NCBI GenBank assembly: GCA_022577435.1
Contig: JAKOON010000002.1
Span: 1,240,001 to 1,304,000, forward strand
Source: Embiotoca jacksoni
Lineage: Eukaryota; Chordata; Actinopteri; Embiotocidae
DNA: 64,000 bases
Direction of reading: 5' to 3'
The position numbers and the translations under genes are program-made. Below the pieces are notes generated by a model. That model saw nothing but the letters and a program-made list of their open reading frames with translations, searched no databases and was not told the origin of the DNA. Shown here in pieces: positions 12,901 to 25,697 of the stretch; the first letter of the stretch is position 1; each line of letters opens with the position of its first letter.

Positions 12901-13315
12901 ATCCTATAACTGTTACTGAGTACAATGAGTATCATTGTAATTTAATTACTCAGCTCCTCCTCAGCACTGCAGTGTAGGTGGTACATCTTTCATGGGATAT
13001 GCAATCTTATAATTCAAATTACATTAATGACCATATTTGTCAATTAATTATCCAACAAGTTCTTCTGATGGTTATATTGCCATTTCCAAAAGGATGTAAG
13101 GAATAAATGTACTTTTTACAACACAGTCCTTATACAAAGAAATAAACAGATCTACATGATGTGGTTACCATGAGCGTATACAGGACTAATAAATATGGAA
13201 GACAGACCTCAACTCTGTTGAAGTGACAGGCTATAATTAAGTGCAGAGCACCCACGTGATGTAACCACTGCAATGACTGCATGCATACATCACAGCAAAC
13301 AGTATGGGCACTTAC
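9930..13315 (-). other. Plexin-A1-like intron, 3386 bp
   Basis: Donor gtaagtg at 13315 and acceptor ctccttttccag at 9930. It contains one complete hAT-like MITE (10948-11535) and a short CCCA repeat near 11851-11869. The remainder shows no gene. Confidence 0.85.
10948..11535. mobile_element. hAT-like MITE, 588 bp, with terminal inverted repeats
   Basis: The left end AGGCTGTGTTCAGACTGC is mirrored by the right end, whose reverse complement is AGGCCGTGTTCAGACTGC; the similarity continues inward through AAATC(G/A)GAT words. No coding capacity. The flanks (acagtcta and cagtgctg) do not form a clean 8-bp duplication, so the superfamily call rests on end sequence and is tentative. Confidence 0.7.
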
Positions 13316-13416
13316 ACGCTATGCAGCACACACCAGCCACAGTGAGGGTCTCCGGATCCCAGACAGGCTCCACAGGAAGTGTACTGCTCACAGCTCTCCA
13401 CGGGTACACGGGTGAC
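13316..13416 (-). CDS. plxna1: Plexin-A1-like, internal coding exon: end of sema domain and start of PSI domain 1
   Basis: This exon encodes 33 residues plus two bases, beginning VTRVPVESCEQYTSC and ending GDPHCGWCVLHS. The spaced cysteines with DPHCGWC are the signature of the plexin-semaphorin-integrin (PSI) domain, a small disulphide-knotted module after the propeller. The acceptor is tttccttccag directly next to a (GT)27 tract in the transcript sense. The donor is AGCGT|gtaagtg. It enters in phase 0 from LTNKQ, giving the conserved A-plexin junction KQ-VTRVPVESC, and leaves in phase 2. It is 101 bp, so skipping it would shift the frame. The short pyrimidine tract and the neighbouring repeat make this the most unusual acceptor of the five. 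Family assignment is very sure. Confidence 0.95.
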
Positions 13417-13424
13417 CTGGAAGG

Positions 13425-13426
<2 letters not shown>

Positions 13427-13480
<54 letters not shown>
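13427..13480 (-). promoter_or_regulatory. (GT)27 tract (transcript sense) abutting a plexin 3' splice site
   Basis: On the minus strand this is 27 uninterrupted GT units ending about 10 nt before the acceptor of the exon at 13316-13416. It contains no adenosine. The nearest branch-site-like word is TTAAC, with its branch A at 13485, about 68 nt from the splice site, where 18-40 nt is usual. UG tracts bind TDP-43 and CELF proteins, and in CFTR a TG tract before an exon controls its skipping. A splicing role here is inferred; the repeat and its position are seen directly. Confidence 0.6.
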
Positions 13481-13482
<2 letters not shown>

Positions 13483-15874
13483 GGTTAATGTTGCACGGCA
13501 AACACTGTTTACACCACCTTCAAACAAATTGTACCATATAGGTCTGGCATAAACAGGATCTACCAGAGGTGTCCTGCATCTGGAACACGAGATTAAAAGG
13601 AACAAGCCCACTGTGACTATCTGAGATAAACAGCTCTGAAGGTGCTGCTTACAACTCCATACTGCTGCATACAAGGCTGGCCAGAGGGGGGAAAGTAGAT
13701 GTTCACAAACATGTAAACACTCTCTTACAAACATATCTCTGTAATATGCTGCGTACTGCCCACAGAGTACAATGATGCAAGCAAACAAATTGTGTATTTT
13801 TATACATTAATTTTTTTCCCCTCGTTGGATGATGAAGAATCGAACTCACTTGAAACTGATTACAAACTGAAAGATCTAACAGCACTCCACAGGTTTCAAC
13901 CATTTAGATCAGCTTCCTCCTCAGATTAGAGGTCCTAATATGATCATCAAGATTAGAGTCGTAGTCATCATGAGGAGTGCCACTCAGCCTCTGATGATGT
14001 CATGGTTACACTGACATGAAGTCAGTCAGAACTCATTGCTGCCATGCTAGCAACAATGGCTCGAGAAATGTCAATGTTGACTGGTCGAGTCGTCGACTGA
14101 AATATTTTTGCAACTGTTGGAAGGATTGACATGACATTCTGGGGTGGGGGGTTGTCAAATGGGAGAAATGGAGTTTTGAAGGCTTTTCAGAATGGGGCGG
14201 GTGTAATGTAGAGAAAAAGAGATGATCAGGAGAAATTATGTGAAGCGTAGGATCTAGCATTTTTGGAACTTGACCCATTCTTAGGACTAAAAGTTCACAT
14301 TTTCTGCAGCAATATTTTTGTCAGCTTTCTGTTACACATTCAGATACTATTCGGTCGATCCGCAGCTTTAATTACAGATAAACAATAACATAAATTCCTT
14401 ATATAACCTTACTGCTATCAATAAACACAATTCTTTTAAAAAGAAAGAGGCAATTGCAACGAATCTTAAACATATGGCTCAGATTCCTGCATCAGCCTTC
14501 ATCTGAACATAAGGAGTATGTTTGAGGGATGCCCGAGAATTCCTTGTAAAGAATATGCTATTGTACCTAACAGCATTAAGATAAACATCAAGGATTACTC
14601 CTTTTGTCTCCTAAATCTCTACAAGCTGCCATCTGTGTGCCTGCATGACTGAGATAAGATGAAAACAATGATTTCTTTGCCAAAACCAGGGAACCTGGTT
14701 ATCAACAATGACATCAAACGACGTCAACCAGAAGTACCTGTTTTTTTTTTTAAATTTCAACCAAAGAGGAATCTGCACATCAGAGGAGACCGTAAGATGA
14801 AGAGAAATTATCATTAAGAGATGGACAGATGTATTTGCAGATATCATTAAATGTACATGTGTTGTGCTGCCTGCTTCACCATTGCTGTTTGCAACGTTAT
14901 GAGAAAGCAAGTTGAATTTCACTCAAGTTTTAGAACACATCTTAGTAAAGCCATTATCCTTTAAGAGAACATTTTGAAATGTTTTGATCCTGCCTGTGCA
15001 TATTCAGCTTTAATTTGCTGTCGGAAAAATGCTATATCTCCTGTGTATCTGCATCCGTATGTTTTACCTCAGTTCGTTGGATGCTGTTTGCCAGAGACAG
15101 GCGGATTGGCAGACAGGAAACTGCCTCAGGCAAACACACAAGCACACACACAGACACACACCAGAGAGAAAGTTACTGTTTGGACCAAATTGAGAGTTTG
15201 AGACAAGTTTTCTGGGGCAGTTGTTAAATTCTTAAATACATCACTGGCCACCCAAGACACGTTCACACGCACGCTGGCATGCGCACACACACACCTCCAG
15301 CTGCCTCCGTTAGGTGCAGTAAGACATCAATAACACTGCGGAGGCTGGAGGCACACCAGGTGAGCTGGAAGATGGTGAGGGTGAATCCTAATGGCAGCTG
15401 CAGGCGCAGCAGTGTAGAAACCTTCAAAGAGGAAACTCTACAGTCATCACACCTTTTTTTTTTTTTTTTACTTATCAAACTTCAAACATTTAACCATGAT
15501 CTTTTTATGTCTTATACAAGAAAAACTGCTGCATGATTTATCAGACACATACGTATATACTTCAAACATGTCCAATAGCCTTTTTTTTTTTTCAATCAGT
15601 GTGTTCGTTTCAGAGAGAATGCACTTTTTTTTTAATATATTCATTTAAAAGCTCATTTTTGTAATTATTTCTGTCACTCCTCTTACAGACCCTTCACTCC
15701 ATAAGTCCCTTCTTTTGAATCACAAAGGGAAAAACAAATTCCTCCCTCAATTCAGAAAGACAGTTATAGAGAGAGGAAGTTAGAGGTAAAGTGCAGCTTA
15801 ACAATGAACCCCTTTAATTGGCATCAATTATAATTTAATATTGTTAATAGGACAATTATGCTACATATCTATCA

Positions 15875-16030
15875 GCCTCAGCTGTACTGTGTATCGCATG
15901 TTAGTTGTTAAGATGGTGAATGTGGTAATCTTATCTCCGAAACATCAGCATGTTTGCATTGCCCTTGTGAGCATATTAGCAGTTAACATTTAGCTCAAAG
16001 CTACTAGCATGGCTGAAGACTCTTAGTCAT
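15875..16030 (+). repeat. Fish dispersed repeat fragment
   Basis: gatggtgaatgtggtaatct, aaacatcagcatgtttgcat, tgtgagcatattagc and catttagctcaaagc with ctagcatggctgaagactct follow a very common fish repeat with GCTAGCATGGCTGTAGACTC-type sequence. Element class uncertain. Confidence 0.55.
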
Positions 16031-19000
16031 GTACCCAGTGTTAAGTGGTGCAAGTTTCCGACCGACATCGTTGACGTTTTCTCGCCCCGCGCCCACATTA
16101 TTTAAATAGTTGGTACGGGCACCCATCTGAGCACCCATGGGTGTGTTGGTCGTACAATGGGATATGGGCAGGTACATTGGTGGGGCTTTGCTATTTTTGG
16201 GCAGTGGAAAATGACTGCACGAATGACCTACAAAAACTGGTCTTAAGTCAAAGGTTCAGTATTTTACTGTAATTTTAAGGGCGTATTTCCAACGGTAATA
16301 TGTACCTTTAGATGGGCGGGTGCACGTTGTGCTTACACTCTGCTTGTTTTGCACACAAACATGCAGAAGCACACACACATGCAAAATATTGTGTGTATCA
16401 ATTTGCACACAAGCAGATCTGTTTCCTCTGCAGTGAAACGTTCTTTCCTACTACTTCACCTATTGCTAATTAAGACAGTAACAACAGAGCTTTTGAACCT
16501 CAAATATTCTGCCATTTAACTGACATAAAATTGGATTTGGACACACCTCAAATGAAATTGCACTATGCACTTTAGACCTGTACTTGGATCATTAAAGTAC
16601 AGCCGTTAGTATTGTTAATAGGAGATAGTGGAGCAGCCAAAGCTGACTGGTTACCCCAGTCTGGGAGCTGTACTATATTCGTGAAGTCATTCAAACAAGT
16701 AAAGGAACTCCCAACCCAATGATGGAAGGTGAAGAAAGAATGGACATATGATGGGAAAATCACACTACATTGAGGGCCATCTGGCTTTTCCCTTTTGTGG
16801 GAGGGATAGTGTAGATCCACATTGTTCCTTATGTGATGTTATTTCAAGTTACATCCCGAGAGAGCCTTCATACAAACAACACAGTTCTCGACTAGATCCC
16901 AGTAATTCCTGCATTTCATCCTCAAGACTGTACATATCCTCCTTCTGTGCCACTCTAATGTACAGTGGGACACAAATAGCTTATAGCAGATTCATGGCAT
17001 GGTAATTGTAACCTGTGTCTGACAACTATTATAATGCTACCATTACCAGGGACAGGACACCAAATAGCAGCAAATTGTGGCCATTACTTGCGACTGGACA
17101 AACACTGCACTAGTAATAGAGCCTATCTGATAGAGGCAGGAGAAGAAAAAAAAAAAATGTGTCATGCTCAGGCACTATAGCCAGGGAGAGAAGTTTATTC
17201 AACGTGGTTGTGTGATAGTGGGCCAGATGATGTATTCCAATGGAACAGTTCAATTATTGAGTTTTAGAAAACAGATAATGGGATGGGAAACGGGAGATGC
17301 TCAGCCAAAGACTCTTTGTCTTATTGAGGTGATGAGGGAGAACGTGTGTGTGAGTGTGTGTGTATTTGTGAGGGAGACAGTAAGTAAGTGAGAGCTACCT
17401 ATTTATATTAAATATGGCATTTTCATCCCTGGCCTATTTGCCGCTGCAGAGGGAAACACATCCATCTATGGACAGTGCAGGGAGGGCGGGGGGAGGAAAA
17501 GGGCAGGAGAATTAGAAGAAGCATCAGGGAAAGATAGAAATAATGAGATCACAAAGGGAAAATGTCCATTTTAACCATTCATTTTAGTCTTCGTATGTGT
17601 GGATGAGAAAAAAAAAAAATAATAATAATTTCCAGTACGATTCAGATGCTTTTCCTTTTTCTTTTCTTTTTTTGCCTTGTTTCCAGAGAGGAGGGAAGAG
17701 GGAGAGCAGAGGAGATGATGGGGGGAGTTTATTACAAATAAATAACTGCTACAAATGAGCCTCTCTCATTTGGGTCATGATAGAGAGCCTCTTAATTTGC
17801 CTGGTGGCAGATGAGAGGGAGGAGGAGGGTGGATTCACGGGGGGTGGGGATGAGGAATGCAGGGAAGGATGGATGAGAAAGACACACAGATGTAATTGCG
17901 ACTGATGTTTCATTCCACATATGGGGCCTTTTTCGGTCCCTGCTAGCTGCTGCTATAGGCCTAACTGTAATTGTCCCATCTGTGTAATATGGGGGAGAAT
18001 ATAAGGCGCTATCACTAAACAATAGGGCTGATGGATGGCTCATTCTGCCAGCAAGCCTAATTCTAAGATGGCCGTACAAACGCACACATGTTACCAGCAA
18101 CAAAGTGGATGCCAATATTAATTTTTGGTACCGTATACACACTGAGACAAAGCATTTGACCAGCAATATGGTCTGCACAACTTTAACACGCAGCAGGTAC
18201 ATACACACTGAAACAAAGGATCCCGGATGGTAAATATATGATACATGAATAGATATAAGTTTAATATAACACATTTTTCCTAACAGAAGCACGACTGTCT
18301 TTTATATTTTTGTTGTATCTATTTGTTCTTCTATCCAATTCCCATCCTTTTCCCTTCAACCACGGCCTCCCTGTCTTTTTCTTATGCCCTCATCTGTCTT
18401 GAATTTGGCTGGACACACCAAAAACATTGCAAATGAGGCCATATATCACTAGTGGCCATTGAGAGACATAACCTTTGGAGGGAAACACAGAGTGTTGCAA
18501 AGAGAAGATTTCTCCGTCTTCAGCCTCCAAACGTACATTCTTGTTTTCATAAGCTCTCTTACCAGTACCACATACTAATCACATCTCAACAATAAGAACA
18601 GAGGTTCAGCAGGTTTATGTCCGGAGTGACAGAAACCCAACAGCCTCTACCGGCAGCTTATAAGATTAGTAAGTCCTGTGCAGTAGTCCTCTTTAACCTG
18701 TTCTTCTTTGTCACACGAGTCGCTCCAGCACCGGGGGGATTTCAGGGATACAGCAAAAAAACAAGTGTGCACTGTTGTCTGGGTTATAGTGGGAAAGTTA
18801 CAGGTTGAAACTACAATGAGCGTCATCCGATGTAAGCAACTTTATTATTGGTGTGTAGGGTTCCCTTTACACCAAAGAAGGAGTTACACTATCCACTATA
18901 TACTGTACCTTTATTTTCTGCTTGCTTTAAGTAAAATTAGAAGGCACTGTTTGGTGGAAAGCTACCCGATCTGATTATTATCACAGTTATGAGCGGATAT

Positions 19001-19594
19001 TATTGCATTTATACAGGCTAGCAGGAGGCCTGCTGAACATACTGGGCAAACTGCACCGGCAAGAAGTTTCCATTAAAAACAACCTCTAGTAGCTGTAGTG
19101 ATTATGATGGGAGAAAAGGAGGAAGTCAGGTGATAAAGAGTGATAAAGTCTGCATTGGGGATGGTTGGATCGATCAAACAGGACATTCACCAAAATGGCC
19201 ACTGTTTGTGTCCTATGTAATCAAAGTATTATGTTTTTTAAAGACATGGAAACTATGCAAGGTAAGTTATGTCTGTAAATAAAGTCATTTACATAAGTAA
19301 CATTTCATCACAGATTGTGATTTTTTCCAAAATAAGTAGGTTCTGGTGCCTTAACCTAAACAAACAGTGCATCACAACGTTAACCATGTGCTTGTCACTG
19401 TTACCGTGACGACAAACGTCCAGTACGCCTGTCGCCGTTACTGTCCAGCGATTATGAACTGTTTGTCATTGATTACTGCTTCCTGAACCAACCGGAAGGT
19501 TTAGCGGGCCCCTGTTGGCCCGTATATTTGGGACAGATGTGTGATAATAACTGGGTGGTAAATCTGCTTTCTCCGTTGCTTTTTTGCTGTTCTG

Positions 19595-19702
19595 CCAGTT
19601 AAAAATGAAGCTGCAGCAGCAGGCAGTCAGCTTATCTTAGCACAAAAACTGAATGCAGCTAGCCTAGCTCTGTACAAGGGAAATAAGATCCACCTACTGC
19701 AC
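19595..19702 (+). repeat. Fish dispersed repeat fragment
   Basis: agcttatcttagcacaaaaa, cagctagcctagctctgtac and aaataagatccacctactgc match the GCTTAGCATAAAGACTGG / CAGCTAGCCTGGCTCTGTC / AAAATCCACCTACCAGC repeat of fish genomes. It ends in a poly-A run. Confidence 0.5.
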
Positions 19703-19726
19703 AAAAAAAAAAAAAAAAAAAAAAAA
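19703..19726. repeat. Poly-A run
   Basis: 24 A residues followed by cacacacac, at the end of the repeat fragment at 19595. Confidence 0.85.
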
Positions 19727-21423
19727 CACACACGTAGCTGTTATGGTGGGGTTATGTGTGGGACTATCTTTTTTTCCAGAAATGATTTCCTTAAGTCCCA
19801 ACTGGTTGCTGGGCAACCTCATACTGACAGCAAAGCCCCAGTTTTACTAACACTTAACAAAAGAGATGCAAAAATGGTAGCTATTGATAATGAGCTTCAT
19901 ACAGAAGATGCTGTTAAGAATATCATTTCTATATGCTAAATATTTGCTGGGGACGATTACCAGATGCAAGATGTAAGAGTGGCATAAATCTTCTCATTCA
20001 ATTTCAAGTAAATAAGCATATTTCCCAGACTATGACTTTGATACAAAAAGGTATTTTTAACAGGACAAATGTTCAATTCATGCCAGCTGGCTCTAAAACT
20101 GCACAAACTTCCATCCACAAATAATGTAAGACACCCAAGTCCTTTTTAACTTTCTCACACTCACATGTTCGGGTCACTCAGTTTAAGCCTTTAACAAATC
20201 AACTTTAGCTCATTTCCTTTTTCAAACCAAAGTCACGCTGTTCCTCCCAACCACGTCAAGACTTCTCTCTCTTGCCGCCTCTTTGACCACCTCACAGATC
20301 ACATTTGTGATCGGCCGATCAGTCATCTCTCTGCCTTTACAGACTCAAAGCTGCAGTGTGTGTGCAAGTCTGTATTTGCGTGTGAGGACAAGGGTTTCAG
20401 CGGATATCTAAAAATATGCTACTGCAATCCTAAATTTACAAAGTATATTGTTAAAAGTCATTTCTTGTGGTTTTAGACAGGATCACAAATGTGTGATTCA
20501 AATAATAAATAGCACAACACAATGAAATACCACATTTAAAAAGTAATTTTGAATTATTCAACGTTTGACATGCTTGGATGTATAAAAAATGCATTGCATA
20601 TTTTTGAATAACAATACAATATGCATATAAATGGTCTGGAAATGTCACATTAATCGCGACAACAGCACTTTGTGCTGCAGCAGTGTAATGTGCACTTTTC
20701 AGTTTCCAAAACGGACTACCATCCTGAGGAAACAATACTTCTTGTCCAGCTCTGAAACCCACGGGAAAAAGAAAACACAACACATCCAGCAGGTTTCAGA
20801 CACTGGTAATGAGCACAAGCAGCACTTCTACTACTGTTGTCATCTTAAGAAGCGGCATTTCAGAAAAAGCTGGACAAGGCATTTTCCTCAGTGTCTGTCT
20901 ATGTCTGCCATTTATTTTGTAAAACAATTTAATTAAAAAAAAAGCTAAAAAATGTGTGTTTATTATTACTACAAGGGGTTAATAGGTCCGTAAAAGTCAA
21001 GTATTAGACTTGAACCTGAGAACCCAGCAGCCTCAAATGACTGCAGTGTCTTGCTCAGACACATTTCAGCAACAACAGTCACAGTTGTCCTCTGCTTGAT
21101 ATGACAGTGTCTTTAAGCAATAGACCTCCCTGTCACTAATTTCAACTTGCCCACACAAAACAAATGCTAAGACGTGCTGTTCCAAAACTCCACTCACCAA
21201 TTAGCTGACTGGGCCAAGGGCACTTCCAGTAGATTTCTGTATTTCTCCTCATTATTCTCCCTGTCGCTGTCTTCACAAACATTTTTTAGCAACTTCAAAG
21301 TTGGACAAACACCAAAGAAACTGCTTTAAAAGGAGCGCACGGCAGTCTTATCTCCCTGACCTCCAAGCGCAGTAAATGCTGAGTGAATTGAATATGAACC
21401 CTCTGTGATGTGGTGCCAGGGGT

Positions 21424-21500
21424 AGGGTTTCTCCACTGTGCAGTACAGTACGGCTCAGTACATTTCTGTACTGTAGCTAAATCGATACACGGAGGTACAT
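21424..21500. mobile_element. End fragment of the same MITE type
   Basis: tttctccactgtgcagtaca followed by gtacggctcagtac resembles the left end at 52205 (ttccactt...gtacggctcaac). Only the end is recognisable. Confidence 0.35.
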
Positions 21501-22844
21501 CATCAGCCCATTATGCCACCGTCTGAGCACAGAGGCGGGGGGGGGGGCGAGGCCGGTCGCTGCCAGCGGGTCACCTTACGAAGCTGTTTTACAAGCAGAG
21601 AGGCTTTACCTTGCCCTTTGAGTTCAGCACTGCAAATCTGGTGATGATGCTACGACAGAGGAAAGATCAGAGACCGGACAGACTCGGAACATGAGGTCAA
21701 TTACAAATCAAAAAGAAGTTTGTATCAAAATAAAAGAATTGCTCATTATCATGGGGATAAGTGACCAGAAAGCTCACCTCATAGCCGCATCTCAAATGCA
21801 AGACCAGTAATTAAGTGGTAAGTAAGTCATTTAGTACAAAGGTACAGGAGAAATCAATAGATTATGAGCTGTAATCCACTTAGTCACTTACATTACAGCA
21901 ATTAGGTGATGTTATCTACAGGGACATGAGGGATAAAATCATATTTCTGTCTCAGTGACGTCAACAGCAGAGCGTGATGACAGGATGAAAAATGTCTCTT
22001 CCCCGGCTGTTTTTATTAGATTGGGACAATTTGAACATGTAACGAGGAAACAACAGCAATGACAAAATTGATTTAGAGTCGTTGTTCATTTTTATGAGCA
22101 CAAAAATGATGCGATGCCACTGAACCCGATGGAGACGGACCAAAAATCTAGAGGTGGCCAAAGATACACGGAGCGAAAGAACATATTGGGACTGTGTGCG
22201 CGAGTAAAGACACAAAGAGAGCCATGTATAAATCCATCGCTCGCTAATCGAAAACTCTCCCCTCGCGGTGAATCAGTTTTATGTTTTCGCACTCTGTGTG
22301 CGTGCATGCTTATATACGAGTCACTGCTGCAGTACAGATATGCGGTCTACACGCTGCAGTCCAATCCACCACTTTTAATTATGTGCGAGGGAATATGGAA
22401 AAAGGTAAATTGTTCTGTCAAGCTGTGAAATGGGCTTTTTGATGTTTGAGCTCTCATCACTTGGCATTTATATTATTCAACAAGGAAAGGGGAATGGAGG
22501 GATGAAGAGGAGGAGTGAAGAAGAAGAGGACAAACAGGACGAAGGCACACCTCATTTCTGAAAGTGATCATCAAAAAGAGTATGTATATGACAAGCTTTC
22601 ATACTGCAGAGGGAGAAGAGTCACGGTGCCAATGGGATGACTGCAGGGTTCTCAGAAGAGAGGCGCATCGCTTCCTTTGGAGGACATGGTGTTGATGTTA
22701 CGGTCTCGAATTTTGTTATTTGGTTCAGACGAGCAAAAAAAAAAATGCTCTGATAAGCCCTCTTTACACCGGGCACTTACCCAGCAGTCTGTCAGTGTTA
22801 GCAGGTAGCTGTGTAGGAGGAGGAAAGCCTGCATCATGACAAAG

Positions 22845-23322
22845 TGTGCAATACACCCACCTGTCCACTCGAGGATGCAGCGTCAGTGTGACGTTTTGCC
22901 GAAACCAGAAAAGTATGATACCTCAGGTTCAGACACCAAAATCATTTGGTTAGAGTTAGAAAGATTTGGTTTGGGTTAAAATAAGGAATTCTACATAAGT
23001 AACATGAAGTACGTCATGTAAGTTGCTCAAAGTATGTTACGATAATTATTAATGTTACATTATGTAAGTAACTTGCTTACGTTTCTTAAAAGAAATCTAT
23101 GTTGACTTTTGCTTTCTCAATAACTCATACATCAATATCATGGGTGAAAGTCCTGTCCACATCCAACCACCCTCTATCTTCTCTATGCAGACTTTAATAG
23201 GAGTTACTATCAAATACTCTTTGTACTGCTGGGAATGAAAACAACGTGATCATACATGTGTGTGCTTTTCACGCTGTGGCGAGGCAAACGTGGCACTGAC
23301 ACGGTATCCTGTAGTGCACAGG
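22845..23322. repeat. Dispersed repeat, copy 2
   Basis: Matches copy 1 at both ends (acacccacctgtccactcga; gcttttcacgctgtggcgag, then gacacggtatc). It is about twice as long as copy 1 because its centre is longer, so copy 1 is probably internally deleted. Confidence 0.6.
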
Positions 23323-24289
23323 TGGCCAAATTCTTATGTTATGTGAAATTATATTTCATTAAATGTAATATACTTTACACAACATTTACATTCTCAATCT
23401 GAAATAAAATTTCTGAATAATTAAAACTAAAAATGAATTTGAAAACTAAATTTTAATCTTCTTAGTTATAATTTATAATTTTGCAGAAATGATTGTTAAA
23501 TGCTGTCAGCATCGATACACTTCTTTTTGGGAGAATAAGCACAAGCTTGTCAAAAACTGTGATGTGCCAAAATCGAGCCGAAACGTGGCCTCTATCGCCC
23601 TGCTCCAGTGCAATAACTTATGTATTACATGCTTTGAAAGTAAATGTTAACTCTTATTTACCATGTTACCAAAAATAACACTATTTGATCTCTGTATGTG
23701 TGAATCCGGCTCTCTGCCTGCTGGCTGTCTAAATTTGCAACTGCCTGCTAACATGTTCACTGAAACCACTTGATGAGTTGATTATAAGGTGATAATGTCA
23801 GTGTTGTGTTTAAAGTGTGTCCCGTTGCCCTCTGTAGGCCAAAAAATAAATAAATAAATGCAGGTGTTGTTTGTTGCAAAATTTGACATTCAATGTGTGA
23901 TTGAAGTATAACAATGACTTGTTAGATCAACTAAAACCCTAACCCCCAACCAAAATGTACAGGTTAAGAAGTATATAATAGACCTATAACTGAAACAATA
24001 TTGTCTTATGCAAATCTAAAGATCAGCAAGTTTGTTTTGGCTGTGTTTTGTTTGGGGCAGTGAGCTGTTGACTCAGGTGGTAAATTACTTGTTTCTTTAA
24101 TGAAGAAAAGCTCTATATAATTGCATTTTGTTTGAATTTAATGTTAAAACATTCTAATGAGTTACACGTGTATATAAAAGACTGAAGGCAACGTTGTAGT
24201 TACAAACTGCATTTGTTCCGGCAGCCTCGAAACAACTCGTCAGACAGGGTTAAACTTCTCGTGTCTCACTTGACTAAATCCTTGAATGT

Positions 24290-24311
24290 AAAAAAAAAAA
24301 AAAAAAAAAAA
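24290..24311. repeat. Poly-A run
   Basis: Uninterrupted A run with no recognisable retroelement upstream. Confidence 0.8.
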
Positions 24312-25329
24312 CTTCTATCAGCAGGCCAGGAAGGCCCCGCTCACACTCCAGTCCTTTACTGTCTGGAACACAAGTTCTCATTAAACAATGGGAGGAGCTC
24401 CTTATTCTATTCTATAGTGTCTGAAGCCACTGCTGGGAGAGCAGTTACTCCAAAAACTCTCTCCATCTGAGAGAGACAGATGTGTGGACCCCAAAGGATA
24501 CTGCAAATGTGAGGCTGGGAGAGTTTGAGGAAGGAACAGAGTATATCCTGAGAACCAATTATATTTTCCCACCTTCTCAGCTCTCCCCTCCCTCCCACTC
24601 TCTTTCTGCTTCACTCCCTGGCTGGGCTGTGATTCTGGACAATGTTGAAGTCCTGGAACTGAAAGGTCGATATCTGCTCTCAGAAGAGATGGTCATTCCA
24701 TCTCGTCTGCTCTGTCAATTAGTCTTATTCTGACTTTCACAGAAACAAAATTACATAGACAGGATGCCTTTTGAAACAAACATTTTCATCACAGCACCGG
24801 TCTGAGGCAAAAATGAGCTCACATAGGAGTACCCATGACATACATGTACCAACCAATTGCTGCAGGAAACTGTTAAAATGATACAGAAGACAATTTTAGA
24901 ATATACACGTGTTTGCCATTTTCCCCTCAAGTTAGAGAAGACTAGAAACAGCCAGCCTTCATCTAAATGTAAAATAGTCCATCTACCAGTTGCTCTAACA
25001 TTTAATGATTTACACAATATATGAATATTGTTGAATATTTGCAAAAATAAGTAAAAAAGAAAACAATATAAATTAGTCATTTTATTTACATTTTTCAAAA
25101 TTCTATTTCATTTTACTTAATCTGTGGATGGGGGGAAGCCAGAGCGCCTGAAGTTAGCCAGCAGATGTGGTGCACTTTTTATGTTGTTATCTATTAATTT
25201 ATCTATTTTCATCTATCTATTTGATAGATTTTTATTTTGTTCTTGGCCCTGTTTTTGGCTCGCAACCGACTCTTCATGGGTTGTTTAATATATTCTTCTG
25301 TCTTATGATCCATATTTTTTAAATGTGTG

Positions 25330-25400
25330 CTGCTCGACATTTGAATTTCCCTGCAGGGATAAATAAAGTATCTATCTATGTATCCATCTATTTATCTTTT
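25330..25400 (+). mobile_element. LINE-type 3' tail with (ATCT)n
   Basis: gaatttccctgcagggataa followed by ataaagtatctatctatg is the 3' end shared by several fish LINEs and their SINE partners. The same motif closes the SINE at 36762-37070. Confidence 0.5.
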
Positions 25401-25697
25401 CTGGGAAGAGGTCTCACTACCATATCCTTAGAATAGCAGCAGGATTCCTCCATGTCAGCAGAGGGAGGTGAGGATTAACTAGTATTTGACTGTGGGAAGT
25501 TTGGAGTCTCTTTCTAGAAGTTGGTGAAAGTGGCTGGGGGACCGAGCCGCTTGGATGGGCATTGTAGTCCTCCACTAGGCTTCTTTGGAGCCACTGAAAT
25601 TGATGGGGATGGAGTAAGTAGGTGTCTGTATGTATGTATGAATGAGTAGATGGGAAGTCAGATTCTTAGCAGGTACTGAACTTGGTAGGGATGGCAG

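Noticed and set aside
21198..21310. Minus-strand exon-like frame (KNVCEDSDRENNEEKYRNLL) with donor TTG|gtgagtgg
   Set aside because: There is no convincing acceptor upstream, the frame meets a stop soon upstream, and it matches no plexin segment or other protein I know. Probably chance.
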